Positions 18,525 through 32,700 of a stretch of DNA of 64,000 bases are shown here, piece by piece. The translations under genes and the position numbers were made by a program. The notes beneath the pieces were generated by a model that saw only the letters and a list, made by a program, of their open reading frames with translations, made no database searches and was not told the origin of the DNA. How positions within the stretch are numbered: position 1 is the first letter of the stretch; each line of letters starts with the position of its first letter. The stretch comes from Tubulanus polymorphus. Lineage: Eukaryota; Nemertea; Palaeonemertea; Tubulaniformes; Tubulanidae. The stretch covers positions 10,726,501-10,790,500 of the forward strand of contig NC_134035.1 of assembly GCF_964204645.1 (NCBI RefSeq), in the 5' to 3' direction.

Positions 18525-18720
18525 ATTACGGAAGCGTCCCGGGGACAATATTTACGAGAAATGAGAATTTCATTTTTAGTTGAGATATATCTCAACATAA
18601 AATCATTTACGATTAATGAATAGTTTTGCCGATTTTATGTTGAGTTATTATCTCAACATAAATTCATTTACGATTAATAAAAAGCTTTGCTGATTTTATG
18701 TCGACTAATTTCATAATAAA
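18525..18720 (+). repeat. Element starting GGAAGCGTCCCGGGGA with internal direct repeat
   Basis: After TACGGAAGCGTCCCGGGGA come two copies of about 60 bp, each with TCTCAACATAAA, TCATTTACGATTAAT and GATTTTATGT. The same terminal 19 bases occur inverted at 38989-39007, and a shorter form near 6875-6890. This points to a dispersed transposon family with a conserved end. Confidence 0.5.
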
Positions 18721-18921
18721 ATTGTTCCTTTGAATATTATGAGAATTATACATCAATATCATACTCGTACTATCATTCTACTAAAATAACCCGCTAAATA
18801 CAGATTTAATTCGTGAACATTATAAAGATAATAAATTAAGAAACCCATATTATAAGTATTTATTTGCTCTCAAGAATATTCAATATGACTGGTAATAAAA
18901 CCTATAGAAAGTTCATTTAAT

Positions 18922-19118
18922 AGACCGGTATTAACTTATCTTAACCTGGACCCGGTTCCACAGTGAGTTATAGTTAACTCCCAGTTAAATTAAGCTCATT
19001 TTCAATGTTTCAACTCCAAGTCAAAACCTAATTGTGGACAAACTCAAGTGAGTTAACGGCTAGGTTAAAGTTAGTACTACAGCCTAACCGGCTCCGAGCC
19101 GTTGAAATTGGACCAGAT
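18922..19118. mobile_element. Decayed foldback MITE (GGACCCGGTTCCACAG family)
   Basis: The left part reads TGGACCCGGTTCCACAGTGA, then GTTAACTCCCAGTTAA and TTTTCAATG, as in the copies at 43.8, 44.6 and 55.7 kb. The right part is diverged. Short GTTAACT-type palindromes fill the interior. Confidence 0.45.
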
Positions 19119-22100
19119 ATTTTCTGATAAGAACTGACATTTCTACGTACATCGAATAATCTCCTGCTTATTTCGAAAAGACGATTTAATACTTCGGAAG
19201 TAACAGAATCAAGCGTAGATCCAAACGCTTGTTTCGAAAACTGTTAATACGATCTTACTTCGGAAGCAACAGAACCAAACGCGCGCACGATTTCATTTTG
19301 AATTAACGCCAATGAAATAATCGTTGTTATCAATCAATATTTCATCATTGCGTATACCGCATCTCAGGGGAGAATAACAGCGGTGTATACGCTCTTTATT
19401 AACGGCTAATATATGAAAACGAATCTAGTCTGTAAACTTCCAGCTTCCAGTTTCCAGCGCCTTCGGCAATTACAATTTTCAAATGTGTCATCGCAACGAC
19501 CTAATCACGAGCGAACTATTTCGGCAGACGTGTCGACGGCAGAACCTGTAGGATCGGTACCCGTAATTCGGTTCACGTGTCGCTTGTCGTGTGAAATTAG
19601 GTTCCGGTTATGTGACTATGAATTACGCGACGGACGACGCCTGCGAGAAATTCCGTATTAAGCATTCGATTTTGAAATTCAAATTAACGACTGCCCAGAA
19701 GGCAATTGCGTTGATATCCTCACCTGTTATGACTGTCGATAATATCTTTAGTTAACATTACGGTTTTTCGCTGAAGTGTGCTTCTAGTATCGTTAGCGAA
19801 GCCTCCGTTTAACGAGTATGTTCTCATCTTCGATGCATAAGGACACGCCGCTCTGAGCTGTGGTACTAAAGCATAATTACCTGCGCTTCCCCCCTAAACG
19901 TCAACGAATTCCAGAATGATATTCTATACACTTCGAGTTTACGTAAAAAAAATGCAATTCGCAGACGAAACAGATACTCGACTTCTGATCGAGACGCGAT
20001 TTAGATTTTTAGTTCACTTTATTTTTCGTTCGCGTATCGTTTTCCAGACGGGGCTTGTCGTCACTGATTTTCCGACCGAGCGACCGACGGCGTATTGCAA
20101 TATAGAAATAGGAGATCTTCCGTACGGCGAATTCTATGAATTCTATTCATTTTTAAAACAGCGTTCACCGTTCGTTTCTGACTCGAAAAATCCGTATAAT
20201 TAATCCGCGGGCAGCCTCACAACAGGAACAAATTCTGACCGCATGAATTTGCAGTCCCGCTCGCTGGCCGATTACTCAATCTTAAAAAAGGCAACGTTTC
20301 CTATAGCGCTTCTTTGCTAAGGCCCCGCTCATGCGCTGGATGCAACGTAGACACGAAACGGGAAACACAAGCAAAACTGTTTTTACCTTTCTCGCGATTT
20401 TGTTTATCGCTACGAAACAAGAAACATCGTTAACGGAAACAATGTTGGAAATAGTGTTTCTTGTTTCGGAGAAACGAACTAATTTGCGAAATAAGGTGAA
20501 ATAAGTTAAAGTAGGTTTATTCATTTTAGAGAGTTCAATGGTGAACTAAGCGTGCACTGACACAAAATCCATTCATTGTTGAAAAGCTTGTAGAAATTGC
20601 TAGAAAGCGGTAATAACGTCACCGAGACACACAAAGATGTTATTTCTAAGGTTTTTCATCGAACATTGAGAAATTGTAACCACCTTAGGACATTCTACCC
20701 ATATCCGGTCGTGTATTGCCATATTTGATGACTATAGGTGCCGTGGCTTGAGGAGAGTAGCATGACGAGCATCCTGACCACCGTCGAATCGATGCTAGTC
20801 TCGGTTTGTGCTTAAGCCGCACGCACACGACAGCAGATTTTTGTGTGTTTTTGTCTCATATGGTGCGCGTCAGTGCATTGGTCTCTTTTCTTGTTCCGAG
20901 CGAGAAAAATTAAGTTTCTTGTTCCGTGCCTCGGTGTAACTGACATCAGATTAGCGCGCCTGATTTTTATTATATACAGACCGCTCTGAAGACCTGTAAG
21001 CACGAGGCAGTGGATGTGCGCAGTGAGGCATAGCGCCAGCATATTGTGATCGAGACGCCAGACCTGGTAAAGACGCATCAAGTATTAACCAACATGATTG
21101 AATTTATCGCTTAGCGATATGAGGCTGGTTTGATAGTGATAACCGTTGTCATAATCTGATAGGGTACATTTACCCGGGGTATTCTCGCTACCTTTAGTCT
21201 ACATGAAAGAAAATGTTAATACACACGACAGGTTTGATGTGGTGGTTACGCGGTTAAATGGAAGGACGCACGAACACGTCGGATACGTACGCTGAAGTCG
21301 ATCGAGATATTATAATCGGCGTGTTTTATGATTACAAAATCGCAACACGAGAGTCTAACATTGACCAGGGAATTGATTACAATTTCCGAAGGGCTTCTTC
21401 CTTATCGGCGCAAACACGCAATTACAAGAAAACTGATTCATATTAAATGTTGTGTATACGAGACGAAATTATCAGGATGCAGAACTGGAGTTCCGAGTCC
21501 GTTCGTGTTTACGATGGTTATACTGGGAAATTCGAGCGCGCGCCGCTCGGTCCATACTGCCGCTCTGGGATGGGCAAAAATCGACTCCAATCATCAGTAG
21601 ATGACATGAACACAATGCCGATAGATCGTGTAGGACCACTTTTCGAAGCGAGCAGCCTGCAGCGCACTATCCCTGGCTAATAGCGCGCAAATTGTCCGCC
21701 GCACAAAAGCCTCCGGCAAACCTGAACTGGACGAGGTAGCGTCACAAAAAGCGGGACAAAAATAACCGCAAGTATATACTTCATAAATTATGCAGTATAT
21801 AAAATATGATATGACATGCATAGAACTAACGTTACTGAGAGCTGCCCAAAATGAGTTCAATTGTCCGTTCAAACCCTGCTCATATTTCAGCATAATGGAC
21901 ATCATCTCTGAGCTGATAAATCTTCTCGACCGTAAAGAACCACCCATCGCTTTTGCGCATATTAAAACGATGACGGCCACGCGTGGGCTATCGTTTTTCT
22001 TTTTTTAACGACAAGAGCAAGTTTGAAAATGGCGAGCGTAATAGATACGACTTTTCTTCTCGATAAAAATCTATATTCGGTGAAAAACTTTCTTCGTGAA

Positions 22101-22648
22101 AAAGAGAAGAATCAGTGATAAAGTATATACAACAGTCGAGAACAGTTATTCTTTCTGGTAGATGAATTCACGACTTGTCCATCGTGAATTCCCGGAGCAA
22201 TTCACATGTTGTTAAAAAGGTTCGACCGCGGACAGCCGTTACGCGACTGGTGTATTATACGCTGTCGTTTCCGAGCGCGGTGTTTTTAACCGCTCGACAC
22301 ATGTCGCGAAGCATTACCCGCCGACCGTTATACAGCTCACCGACTTAACCATAACGACTAACGCCGAGATCCGGTCAAACGACAGTTTCCGCGCTCATTC
22401 ACAGCTAGTTTTATTACTAGCGTCGAGAAACACGATTCGTGTTCATTTTGTGCGGAATTCGTCGCTATTTAGTCGCATGCAACCGACTAATGGCCTCCTG
22501 CGATGTCATACGATTCGCTAATCACCGCACCCTCGTCGAACTAAACGTACGTATATTCTGTCGACGCTGTAAACGTAAAGACGAATTGTATTTCGAAAGT
22601 TTACTTGATTTCATTAAAACTACGAGACTTCGCTACTAATATGATTTG
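19119..22648. other. Gene-poor stretch
   Basis: Only short frames without recognisable domains (for example 21594-21980 minus and 21790-22008 plus, which overlap each other). No splice-flanked exon, RNA gene or element is supported. Confidence 0.4.
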
Positions 22649-22723
22649 AAAGTTTAACAATATGTTTCCATGCCTACATACCATACTTCAGTTGGTAGGC
22701 ATGGAGACATATTGTTAAACTTT
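22649..22723. repeat. 29-bp-arm hairpin
   Basis: AAGTTTAACAATATGTTTCC and ATGCCTAC at 22649-22677 pair with 22695-22723 across a 17-base loop with one mismatch. Size and pairing are those of a small foldback element or a microRNA-like precursor. No flanking expression signal is visible. Confidence 0.8.
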
Positions 22724-23419
22724 GAAAACATGGAGTCTCTTTTCTCTCATGTACCCCTTTCAATAAAGACTTTTTGGATATCCTTCAATACAGTTTAAAG
22801 TGGATTAAAAAACAATGTTTAAGGTCAGCTGCCAGTGCATTCTGGTCCTACTAAGACCTTTATCAGGTATGTACTACCAAAAATGAGCGAGCTAGGCCAC
22901 CCGGAATGCGCTCAAGTCAGGTTGAAATAGACATTAGTATACAGTAGCTGAGTCGCTCGTTTACCTGATAAAGCGACTAGCGAAAGCTTCTCTTTCTAAT
23001 AAAATCAAGTTTACCTTCAAAGCTCTATTTGTCTCAAAACGTTTACAACATCGACAGAATACATATGAGCTGCGCGTATTTTTCAAAGTAAAATTTTTCT
23101 TTTAAATATTTAGTTTCGACACCATTTACACCATTTACATTTTCTAAGCCTTTCCGGGACGACCAACAGGTCAGATATAATGATTATCACTACCGATGCT
23201 ATTTTGATAAAAACTGTTACAAAATCAATACCAGAATAAACAGATGTAAACACAATTAGGATCTTACCTTTAACATAATAATGATATCCATTCGTAAAAT
23301 AAAACGTTAATGATTCAAGAATTCAGGAATTTTTAAGACCCGCTTTAAAACGAAAAATCATTTAATACGTTTACATCTATACGTTGCATATAAAATTGTA
23401 GTTTTAATCATTTGATTCA

Positions 23420-23530
23420 CTATTTCATCTGATGAGGGGATATCCACACACCCGATGAGGGGGGATAGGATCCCGAAACATTTATTGAATTTACATCTTT
23501 ATCGAACTCATTCTAAAATCCGGGTGCTAT
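23420..23530 (+). repeat. Hammerhead-like repeat fragment
   Basis: TCTGATGAGGGGATATCC, then a second CGATGAGGGGGGATAGGATC and CCGAAACATTTATTGAATTT. It is related to the element at 17363-17586, with an apparent internal insertion or duplication. Confidence 0.45.
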
Positions 23531-23879
23531 AATCGGACGCTACGTGTGTTTTAGCCGTGCCTTTCATCCAGAATTTTCAGTTTTCCAAGAATTTCTGCAA
23601 AAAAGTGAGAACTTTCCGAGTGCGGAAGAAAACAAATCGACGCATTTGAATGGAATTTCTCAATTGAAACGACAGGTACTCATAAAACTAAAATCCATTA
23701 GCCCTTTTCTTAAACATTTCCCGTTTGAATGTTGTCTTTTTTTATTTCACATTTCATTTGTTTGTTTCCACTGATTTTTTTTATCGATGCATTAAGCATT
23801 TGAAAATTCCCTCAGCGCGCACGAAGCGCTACTTAAGTTTGAGAGAGGTTAAAATGTTTCCTTTAACGCCGACTAAATG

Positions 23880-25855
23880 ACTGACATTACGCGCCCTGAC
23901 CGGGGACCGAACCCGGTTTTCGTAAAGAGAAATTAACCACAAACATCAAAGGTGAGTGTGTGATAGCACATTTCCCATCAACTGCCATCAATAAGCTTCC
24001 ACTAATTCTAGGAGTCAACAATCATTATGGTTGTCGGGGACAGAATATATATTCAGAATGGAACAGGCCCTATTCCCGACCACCTTGGTTGACTCGAAAA
24101 GGTGCGTAGGACATTAAAGAGTTAAGCGTGCTAACACGTAGACCAATAAACTAAGCCTTATACTTTGCCAGTGGTTATACAGCTTGTCGGGCGTAAGACA
24201 GCCCTCTAAACAAATTAACCTCAAAACTGTGGAGCTCGGTCTGGAGGATGGCGCAAAGACCAGTGAAATCATAATTCATATCGCTTGATAAAAACTAACC
24301 TTAACTAAACTACGTAAATTAAACTCCTATTTTGGAAAGAGTAAAACCTAAATGAATTCGCTGAGCGTGGCTGAACCCATAGAAAGTTACTGAACGGTAA
24401 CTGCGCTTAGAAAGGATACAGTTGAAACCGATTAGAGGGATAATGCTGATGTAAAATATCACTTAATCAACAGCGAATGGTTGTCGGAAATGCGCATCAC
24501 GGCTCATTTCATTTCAGCCACCGTTTCGTTGACTGATTTCGCCGCACTGGATCGTGGCCGCGAATGAGCGCAGGCGTTCATTTCATCGGTCGCGAATTCA
24601 TCATAATTTACGTCGTTGACAGGTCGGTCAAATTGTCGTGGCAGCAAGCGGTGCTACGATTATTTACTTACAAAGTAATTTGCCTTGCGTATTGCGAATA
24701 GAAGAACAGAAACCTTTTAGCACGGAACCCTCAACGCTACTGCGGTAATCGAGGATTCCAGTCGTGGCAAGCGAGGATCCGCCAGGTTCGCTAGTAGATA
24801 TTCGATCTTCCTAATAGACGATCAGTTTGGGACGGACTCTTTCTTTAGACTTGCGTAAACGTGGAAGCCGGAAATTATGGATATGTTCTAAAACTTTAGT
24901 AGGGAAGTTAATCAGGGGAACGAAGTCGTCATTCTAGGATTTAAAACTTTGTTTAACATTCCGGTCCCATGTAAATAATAGTAATAAACTTTTGTATTTG
25001 TCTTCGATGTAACATATTTGTACAGTTGTTGCTTTTTTCTCCGTCAAACATTGTTTATTTCATATTTTATGTTATGATTTATAATTGTAAATACTTCTTG
25101 ATGTCCCTATATATACCTCTCGTTCAGGTGGCGAGCGTGAATGAGTTTTGAAAAATTCCGTGCAAATATGAAACGTTTCGTTTCCGCGCGGTGCACAAAC
25201 GAAAATGAGCGCGCATAAACGCGCCGAAACGAAGGTTCTTTCCTGCGCGTTCAATGCATATGAAGTCGGTCCTGTGATGATGTATGAATAAAGAATGCGG
25301 GAGATTCGGTAAGATTATGTTTAAAGTTGATCGATAGTGAACTAGTTTTGACGACGACAAGAGTACTAGTCGCGACATCTGGCGCGATAGCCGGTTAATC
25401 GAAGCCAAAACGAATTTCGATCGATATTGTTGGAAGTATATTTTTCAATCGTACTTGCGACGACTGTGATCCCTCGTGAGAAAATGCGATACAATTTCCT
25501 TAAAACACATCTAAATATCAGTAATTAAGCTCTAACAAGCACTCCCCTTCCCCAGACACTACAAGGCCAGACGTTTGATTTTGAGTATATCGTTAGCGGT
25601 GTAAATTTTCTGCCATTTTTTCAACAAATGCGTTGAATAAATACATGAACTGCGCGTGTGAAATAGCGAGAATTGTTCATTCCGTCAAATCATCTTAAAA
25701 ATGTCGCAGATCCATATTGCGTTAACGTCTAGTTAAAGTGTTCTTGTTTATTTTTCAATGGTTTACCTCGTTGAGACCCTTGGTTCCTGTGAGACCGGGG
25801 GCCTCGGCGGGGTAGACCTTTCAAGCGTAACCCGCGTTATACCGTCAGCAGCCAG
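23880..25855. other. Gene-poor stretch with one tRNA-like B box
   Basis: At 23901-23912 the minus strand reads CCGGGTTCGGTCCCCGGTC, a B-box-like block without a foldable tRNA around it. Overlapping minus frames at 25072-25408 show no domain. Nothing else is seen. Confidence 0.35.
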
Positions 25856-25930
25856 CAGGACTCGAACCCACTTGATAACTGCGCACTGATAGCGAATGCG
25901 ATACCATTACGGCTTATCTTACGAGCTACT
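25845..25930 (-). mobile_element. tRNA-derived SINE or tRNA relic
   Basis: On the minus strand TAAGCCGTAATGGTATCGC (A-box-like) precedes GTGGGTTCGAGTCCTGCTGG (B box). Spacing resembles a tRNA, but no clean acceptor and anticodon stems can be drawn. It is more likely a SINE head or tRNA pseudogene than a working tRNA. Confidence 0.4.
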
Positions 25931-28739
25931 GATCATAGTGTGCATGTTCGGTCTTCCTCATAGTTATATATTCCGAGGACGCTGCGAATTTTATGCCATC
26001 GTAAACCATTGGCACCTGCTGACCGTTGGTACTTAACGCGTGTGTGATATGGTTATAGGAACTTTATATATAAGATATACATGTATATTATACACGTATA
26101 CTTGTGCCGAGGCATCGGTATACTGCTGCGGTCAAAAGAATGGCGAAGACCCTGAAAACTTGTCGAATTTGCCGTCAAGTGGTTGAAAGCCCGTCTTGCT
26201 GACCAAGCGATTATCCATATAAATCTCCAACCGATGGTCGCTATATAGCGGACAAGTCGGATGAAAGCAAAGAGGGCGATGTGCGCGGCGGGTTAACCGT
26301 ATGTCTCTCCCGTTAGATGTGAGTGCTTTAATGGGAAAATGTGATCTTTGATTCGTACCAGCGAACTGAGAATAGACTTGAAGAGGTCAGACGACAGCGA
26401 GCTCGGCGAGAAATACGTCGCAATTTTTTGCCCGAATCCTCGCGCAGACTATCTAATCGGTCACACTTCTCTTCATCTCGATTCGGTTCCTCTTCGACTA
26501 GAGGCTGAAAAGAAGTATGTCATTGCGTAGCATCTCGATAAAAAACCGCCGTCAAAATATCATTTTTGCGACGAGCAAAACTGCGAAGTTTACCTAAAAT
26601 GCGTGACGGTTTGTACCCGAGCAGAATGCGTGTTATTACGTAAATCGGCTATAGACTGTCTACGGTTATTAGGTAAATGATGATGCAACGAATCCTAGTT
26701 TTTGCATCGCCTGCAGACACCGCCGAATGTGTGCTACATATTAACGACATGTTTCTGTCATTCAATTCTCAGAATCTTGCTGTAATATCATATCAACCAG
26801 CAGCCTGTCTAGCTATACGTTGTTTGTCACCTCACGAATTTGCACACGGAACAGACCGCTTTGCTATTGCATGACTTTGCGGCTTTTTGATTGCTTTAGG
26901 CGTCGAGAAGTTTGGGGTCATTTTCGTGCAACGCAAAAGTTATTTAAGCGTGCTAATATCAGCTGCCAAATGAACTACAATGATAATGATAATTGATGAT
27001 GATCTATTTTTTCATATCGCACTCCTACAAATTGTAATCAGTACGACCTGATAAAATAGTTAACTAAAAAACACTTGGAATGAATAACAAAGATTAAGTT
27101 AAAATTGACAGGTGACTAAGATCAATTGTAGTTATAAATTTTCCCTAAAAAAGTAAGTTTTCTAATTCTTCTTAAAACATTGAACTGGTGGACTTTGTCT
27201 TATACTTAGGCTGTTGGTTCCACAAGACAGGTGCTATAAATATGATTATCCTGTCACCTTTGGACGTTTCAAACTTTGAGACTAGCGGTTTGGCTCGAAG
27301 TTTAGCGAGAGATAGCGAGAGAGAGAGAGAGTCTGTAGAAAACATGGACACATTCTGTTGTAAATAAGCTTCTTACGTTGTGTATTTCGTAATTTAATTA
27401 GAAATTCATATGCGAGGTATAAATCGATTACCGGTGGCCGTGAAAAACGACGACGCGCGTGTTCATCGTTGCAAACATTGCCGGCTTTGATGTCAACTCT
27501 GGCAAATTATTCATAATACCATCCGCAACTACGAAACTACCGGTTTCATTTACCAACAATCTCGTATACAGGTGCCGTCAAATTAATTGTAAAAAAGCGA
27601 TAGACTAGCGATTCTACATCAACGTGAAGCGTCGAACGAATTCACAGTGTTTGTCAGGACGCACCTACTTTGCCGACACGTGCTATATACGGGGCCATTA
27701 TATGAATAATTGAATCATCAGCATTTATCAGGGGTTTTCTGCTTTATTGAAAATGACAAGCGATAATAGCGACTTTATGGCCTGACGGATGTCCTACTGT
27801 ACCGCTAGCTTTTAATCGTGTATATATGCTGAAAATTGTTTTGCGGAAACAAAAGCGTTAAACGCCATGGATAAACAAAATAGATCTGACTGCTGTTTGA
27901 AGAGCCACAGTTCAAGAACGTGGTTGAATCGAATTTAAAGATCGAAATATACTGCAAAATGAATCTAGAATTATATCAAAGGAGCGTATGTCCTAGGTTC
28001 TTTTCGATTCTACAGCCAATCCGTGAAATCAAGACCATTTTCGAGATGAAAGACAATTTCGAACGAATCACAAATGGATGAGTACGGTGCAGGATTTAAG
28101 AAAAATGATTACACGCCGGCGCTTCGAATGGAAGCAAGGTGGTGCCACGAGCTGAGCTATACCCACGCTACTAGAAAGACCATGTCAACCGTCGCAAAAA
28201 TGCTGATGGGCGAATGTTCAATTGGCACGTCTCTCTAGTTTTTCGGTTTTTTCTTCTTGTGGCGATGTCTCAGAAGGAGACCGACGCCGCTACGTGAAGT
28301 ATGGCTATTTACGCGTTCATCGCGCAGTTCTCTTCTCTCGACCAAAGGCGCAATTTGCCTAATAAAACTATTCATCACGTCACGCCGCGGATTATTCAAT
28401 AAGCGCTATGAAAATCTCCTCGAACATTTTGTTCCGCGGGGACAGATCAATGTAACAGAATTTGGCGTGTCATCCTGAGATGTGTTCCGCTAATCGAGCG
28501 AATGAATGGGACGACTCTTTAACGCTGTTGTTGTCGTTTCGAATGAAAATACTCGGCATATCGACTCTATATGCCGGTCAGGTAATCTATCTGACCGTCT
28601 GGCCGCTTTCCAGTTTATGAAGAGGAACCGATTGTATACGGCTAGCCATTAATCAAAGACGGTACTCTTTAGCCAGGTCGTTCGCGTTGCGCACTCTGAA
28701 TATCGACGATGAGTATGTACGGTGGTTGATAGGGACAAA
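25931..28739. other. Gene-poor stretch
   Basis: No supported gene. There is a short (GA)n run at 27305-27330. Small open frames at 26348, 26677 and 28257 show no family features. Confidence 0.4.
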
Positions 28740-29100
28740 TTGAAAAAAAAAGATATGACACTCGAGCTCCACCATTTTTAAAACATTTTCACTTTTCGCT
28801 TTTAACGCTACGTTAAATCCGTACTTCGATTTTCGGTTTTAAAATCAAACCCCCTGTTTCGCTCCCGGTAGGTGTGGCGGGTTTTGTAGCGAGGGACACC
28901 AAATGAAAAAAAAGTCAAACGAAATCTACGAATCAAATTCATAACAGGGTCAATCCCTACTTTAAGATGAAAAAAAAGAGTTTTTCGTTTCAACAAAAGT
29001 TGGGTTTAACGCGGCGATAAAACGAAAATTGTTAACTGTAAAAAAATTGGTGGAGATGGAGTATCTCAACCAATGTGGCTCGAATCAGCCGCCATTGATA
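28740..29100. repeat. Dispersed repeat, composite copy
   Basis: Its left half (28815-28975) contains ACTTCGATTTTCGGTTTTAA, CAAACCCCCTGTTTCGCTCC, GGTAGGTGTGGCGGG and AACAGGGTCAATCCCTACTT. The same order occurs at 47664-47790 and 57505-57655, and inverted at 31738-31832. Its right half (AATTGGTGGAGATGGAGTAT to CGAATCAGCCGCCATT) matches the element at 12958-13140. Confidence 0.7.
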
Positions 29101-31737
29101 AGTCCCGCACCCGAAATACTACCGCGTGCAACCTGTAGAGGGTTACTGCGCGGTCCAAATTAATCATCACCGAGACTGAAATGGCCGTTAAAACCACCGT
29201 GAGATGATGCGTTATGAACCCGCGGCTGTACCGCGTTGGTATCCGGTATAAAGCGATGATACGCCGCGTTGTGATCTTCCTCTAAAACCCCATAATCCAC
29301 ACGAGTCGCTTCCTTTCAGTTTTCGCTTTCAAAGACGCACTATCCTATATTAATATCGCATTTCCTAACGAGGATATCAGCTAACTTAAAATCGCCACAA
29401 TACAAAATACAACGCTTTCACGAATGTTCCAGTGTTCTTTAACGACGAAGCATCCATTGACCTGAGGGGGGGGGGCGAAACTGCGATCGCTATGACTATT
29501 ACAGCCATTGATGAACGAATGACTGGTTCGTGTTGTGACTGACGATCATAAAGAAAAATGTTTAACTTTAAGAATGAAAAAGTCCGAACTATTTCCTTGA
29601 GCTAGTAGTTTTCCAACGTTTCAACTATATTCAAACAGCCCTTTTCAGGAATAAGGTATTCACAATTGAATGAAACTAACTACTAGCTTGAAGAATCATT
29701 TCGAAATGGGATTTTCTATACCGCGTTCGTTCCTTGGCTTCGACGTCTCAAACGCGATGTGTGCGCGGTCCATTCATACGAAAAATCACCACCATCGCTT
29801 CAGACTACTAATTGAATCGACGTCATCGGCGTTCGGACAAACACTGTAAAGGTCTCGAGGGCGATAAGTGGCTCAATTCGTCAGAACGCAGAGAGACGTT
29901 CATCAGCGGTGTTATTGTTTCCCGTCGGAAGACTAATGAACGTAAACACGATCCCCCCGAAAAAACGCGACGACAAATTAGACGAATTCGGGGATTAACT
30001 CGTAAGACGCCGAATCGATAAAATTCACGATCATCTACGTCTTATAGAGATCTTAAGCCCTTCCTTGTCCGAGGGAAAACGTAAATAACACGCCAAGACG
30101 CGCTACACGTTCGCGGACCTATCACGCGATATTGGCGCCGATCTGGTGTTTATAATTCGCGTTTGGTAACCATGGGCTCGGCTTATAAGACTGTATGGAC
30201 ACCGAACCTATCATACAAAAAAAAGATATTAGGAAGATACACGATAGATAAACATCTTCTTCTGAGATAACCGGAGACCGTATCAACGCGGGCTTATTCA
30301 CGTCATTCATCCGAATCGCGATTGTTAATGTACATTTACACGAGATCATCTCGTAAACGAATAGCCGATCGACCTGCGGGGGAACAAGATTTCGCGTCGG
30401 CGTATCGCCCATTACGGCAATCCGAGGTCGTCTGTTTGTTTCTCTGGCGCGGTAATAATCCTGCTATAATAAGAGATACTGTTACTTATTTACGAGTTTA
30501 CGCGGATTTCGTATAGGTTTGACTGCGGTAATGTCATGTCGCAGTAATGCATTCGCACATGTAGATATATGTCCAAATTGGTACGAATGCTTTGTAAATC
30601 AAAACTGACTTCGTGCACGAAATAGTTACACAAAGATGCATTAGGCAAGATAAGAAAGCCGCGTGAAAGATGGTATAAACGATTTTCAATGGGACTTCGT
30701 CTAATAATAGCCTTTTTATCGTATCGAGATGAAAAGAATATGTTCTCGTTTAAACCGATTTCACTTGTGATCCTCTGCAACAAAGATATCGACGTTGATT
30801 GAACCGCAGGGCTTTTCTGCGACCGATTACCTTCATGTTACTGTTAATACGTAAACACAAGGGAAAATACCGCTTCATTTTGAGCGGAGATGCGCATCTT
30901 CCAGATTATAGGCTTACGTGTGTGTGTAAGATCAATCTAAACTTATTTCTCCAAGGTGGACTGAATGTCAAATTCAAAAGTAGGGTATAACAACAAGTCA
31001 TTGACTGGGGAGCTTGACTTAATAAGGTGTCAACACTGAAGATCGAACGCACACCGGATACGTTATAAGATTGCCGTCTTATACTCCTGCCCTTTCCGAT
31101 AAACGCGGTAATTCAGTTTGACACGTTTAACCCGATTACAGAAACGCGGTCGCATTCGTTTGTCCGCTGTAGTTACGCAATCTCCGCTCGGGCAGAGCCT
31201 ATCGAAATATAGTTATTATCTACAAGACGATGATTAGATTATGGTCTGTATCGAAGAGCGTCGAGTTGCCTGGTTGTTGAATTGGGATAATCAGGTTGAA
31301 GCGGTACATGCACTTAATGATAAATTAATTACTGGTGAATCGCGCCACGGGCGTTGATTAAATGATCTTTCGTAAGATTGAAGCGAGATCACTGAGATCA
31401 AATTCAGCTACGTCATCAACACATCTTGAAGATTGGACGTTAAATGATATCCATACGCGATAATGATCAGGATTATATGAAGTTGAAATTTGATGTTATT
31501 TACCTTCTATCAATTTGACCTCACGATCTGTGCAAAGTGCAAAGTACAACGGGCTCAGATGTCATGAAAAAGTTTAAAGCTGAAACGGTTAAGATTGAAG
31601 TGTTACATTCGTTGAAAGCATGTCGGAACCACAAGCTATACCTTTGATAATCTAGAACTTCTATATATGCTTTTGATCTTTAAATAGTGAATCCGCCCTG
31701 TTATTTATTTGATTGATCGATTAATTCTGCTTTGATT
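29101..31737. other. Gene-poor stretch
   Basis: No supported gene. The motif at 29577-29625 (GTCCGAACTATTTCCTTGAG, then CCAACGTTTCAAC) has a relative at 34310-34360 (GTCTGAAAATGTTACCTCGA, then CGATGTTTCGAC), so both probably belong to one old repeat. Confidence 0.35.
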
Positions 31738-31832
31738 TGAATTTTGTGTCCCTTTCGCAACCCCCATGCCTGCCGCAAGAACGAAACACGGGGTTTGATT
31801 TTGAAATCGGAAATCGAAGTACAGATATAGTT
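31738..31832 (-). repeat. Dispersed repeat, inverted copy
   Basis: Reverse complement of the block found at 28815-28975, 47664-47790 and 57505-57655: CTTCGATTTCCGATTTCAAA, then ATCAAACCCCGTGTTTCG. Confidence 0.6.
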
Positions 31833-32627
31833 GTGTGATCGGTGGTCGTTTCTACAGAATTTTTGATTAAATCGATGTATATGATTGGAAATTTCGGTTT
31901 CAGTTCAGTGAAACAATCTTACAACCAGCTTGAACCGGCAAGCGACTGGTTGGGGTTAACTTTGTTGGCTGCCTAATTTGATACATCAAGATTTGGTAAT
32001 AGCATTACTATTATATAAGTTTGATGATCATTTCGTCCATTTTTATATTATGGTCGTGCTCGCTGCTTATATACTGCGCAAGCTAAATCTCAGAGTCGAG
32101 ATTTCATCGCATTTAGTTCAATTTGTCGAAGCGTGGCTCGACGCCTTAAAACTACAACCGGTCGACTTCGTGCGAGTACGTTTTTCGTCCCCGCGTGTTG
32201 AGATCGACTAGCCTCAGGCCGGGATACAGCTTTGCAAATTCACCGTCATTCCCTTGTGTCAATTTACATCTATCAAAGCCAACACGGCTTCGACGTGTCG
32301 TTTGTTGTGCGCGAGTTCGTTTCGACTGATCTTCACCAGAAGATATGATTTTCGGAAGATTTTGGATGAATTAACGCGTGAACCTGATCTGACAGGTGAT
32401 AGAAGCGGCTGCATCGAAATTCGATGAATTTAGACGCTTGACCACGAAGACAAAGGGATGATCTTGCTACCGCCGTGTTTTTGAACCGTCGCAAACCAAT
32501 GCGAGCTAATTTCTTTCAACTTCTCGCGATTAACCCGTCAAGGGAAAAGCGTGCTTGTCACTTTTTTTTCTGAGTAACCCTGAAAAATACCCGTTCTTCA
32601 TAAACTCTTATTGATGTTGAAGCACGA

Positions 32628-32700
32628 GTGAAAATTATCGCAACAATGGGGATCTCGAGGAACCGCCGCAAAATGGTGCCTAGAAACTGTTCCAGAAAAA
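32628..32700 (+). repeat. Dispersed repeat shared with 4484-4555
   Basis: GAAAATTATCGCAACAATGG, GATCTCGAGG and AAAATGGTGCCTAGAAACT recur at 4484-4555 with few changes. The 4.5-kb copy lies inside the kringle channel gene, just past the M2 exon. Confidence 0.65.

Noticed and set aside
25845-25930. Functional tRNA gene on the minus strand
   Set aside because: A and B boxes are present, but acceptor and anticodon stems do not pair cleanly.
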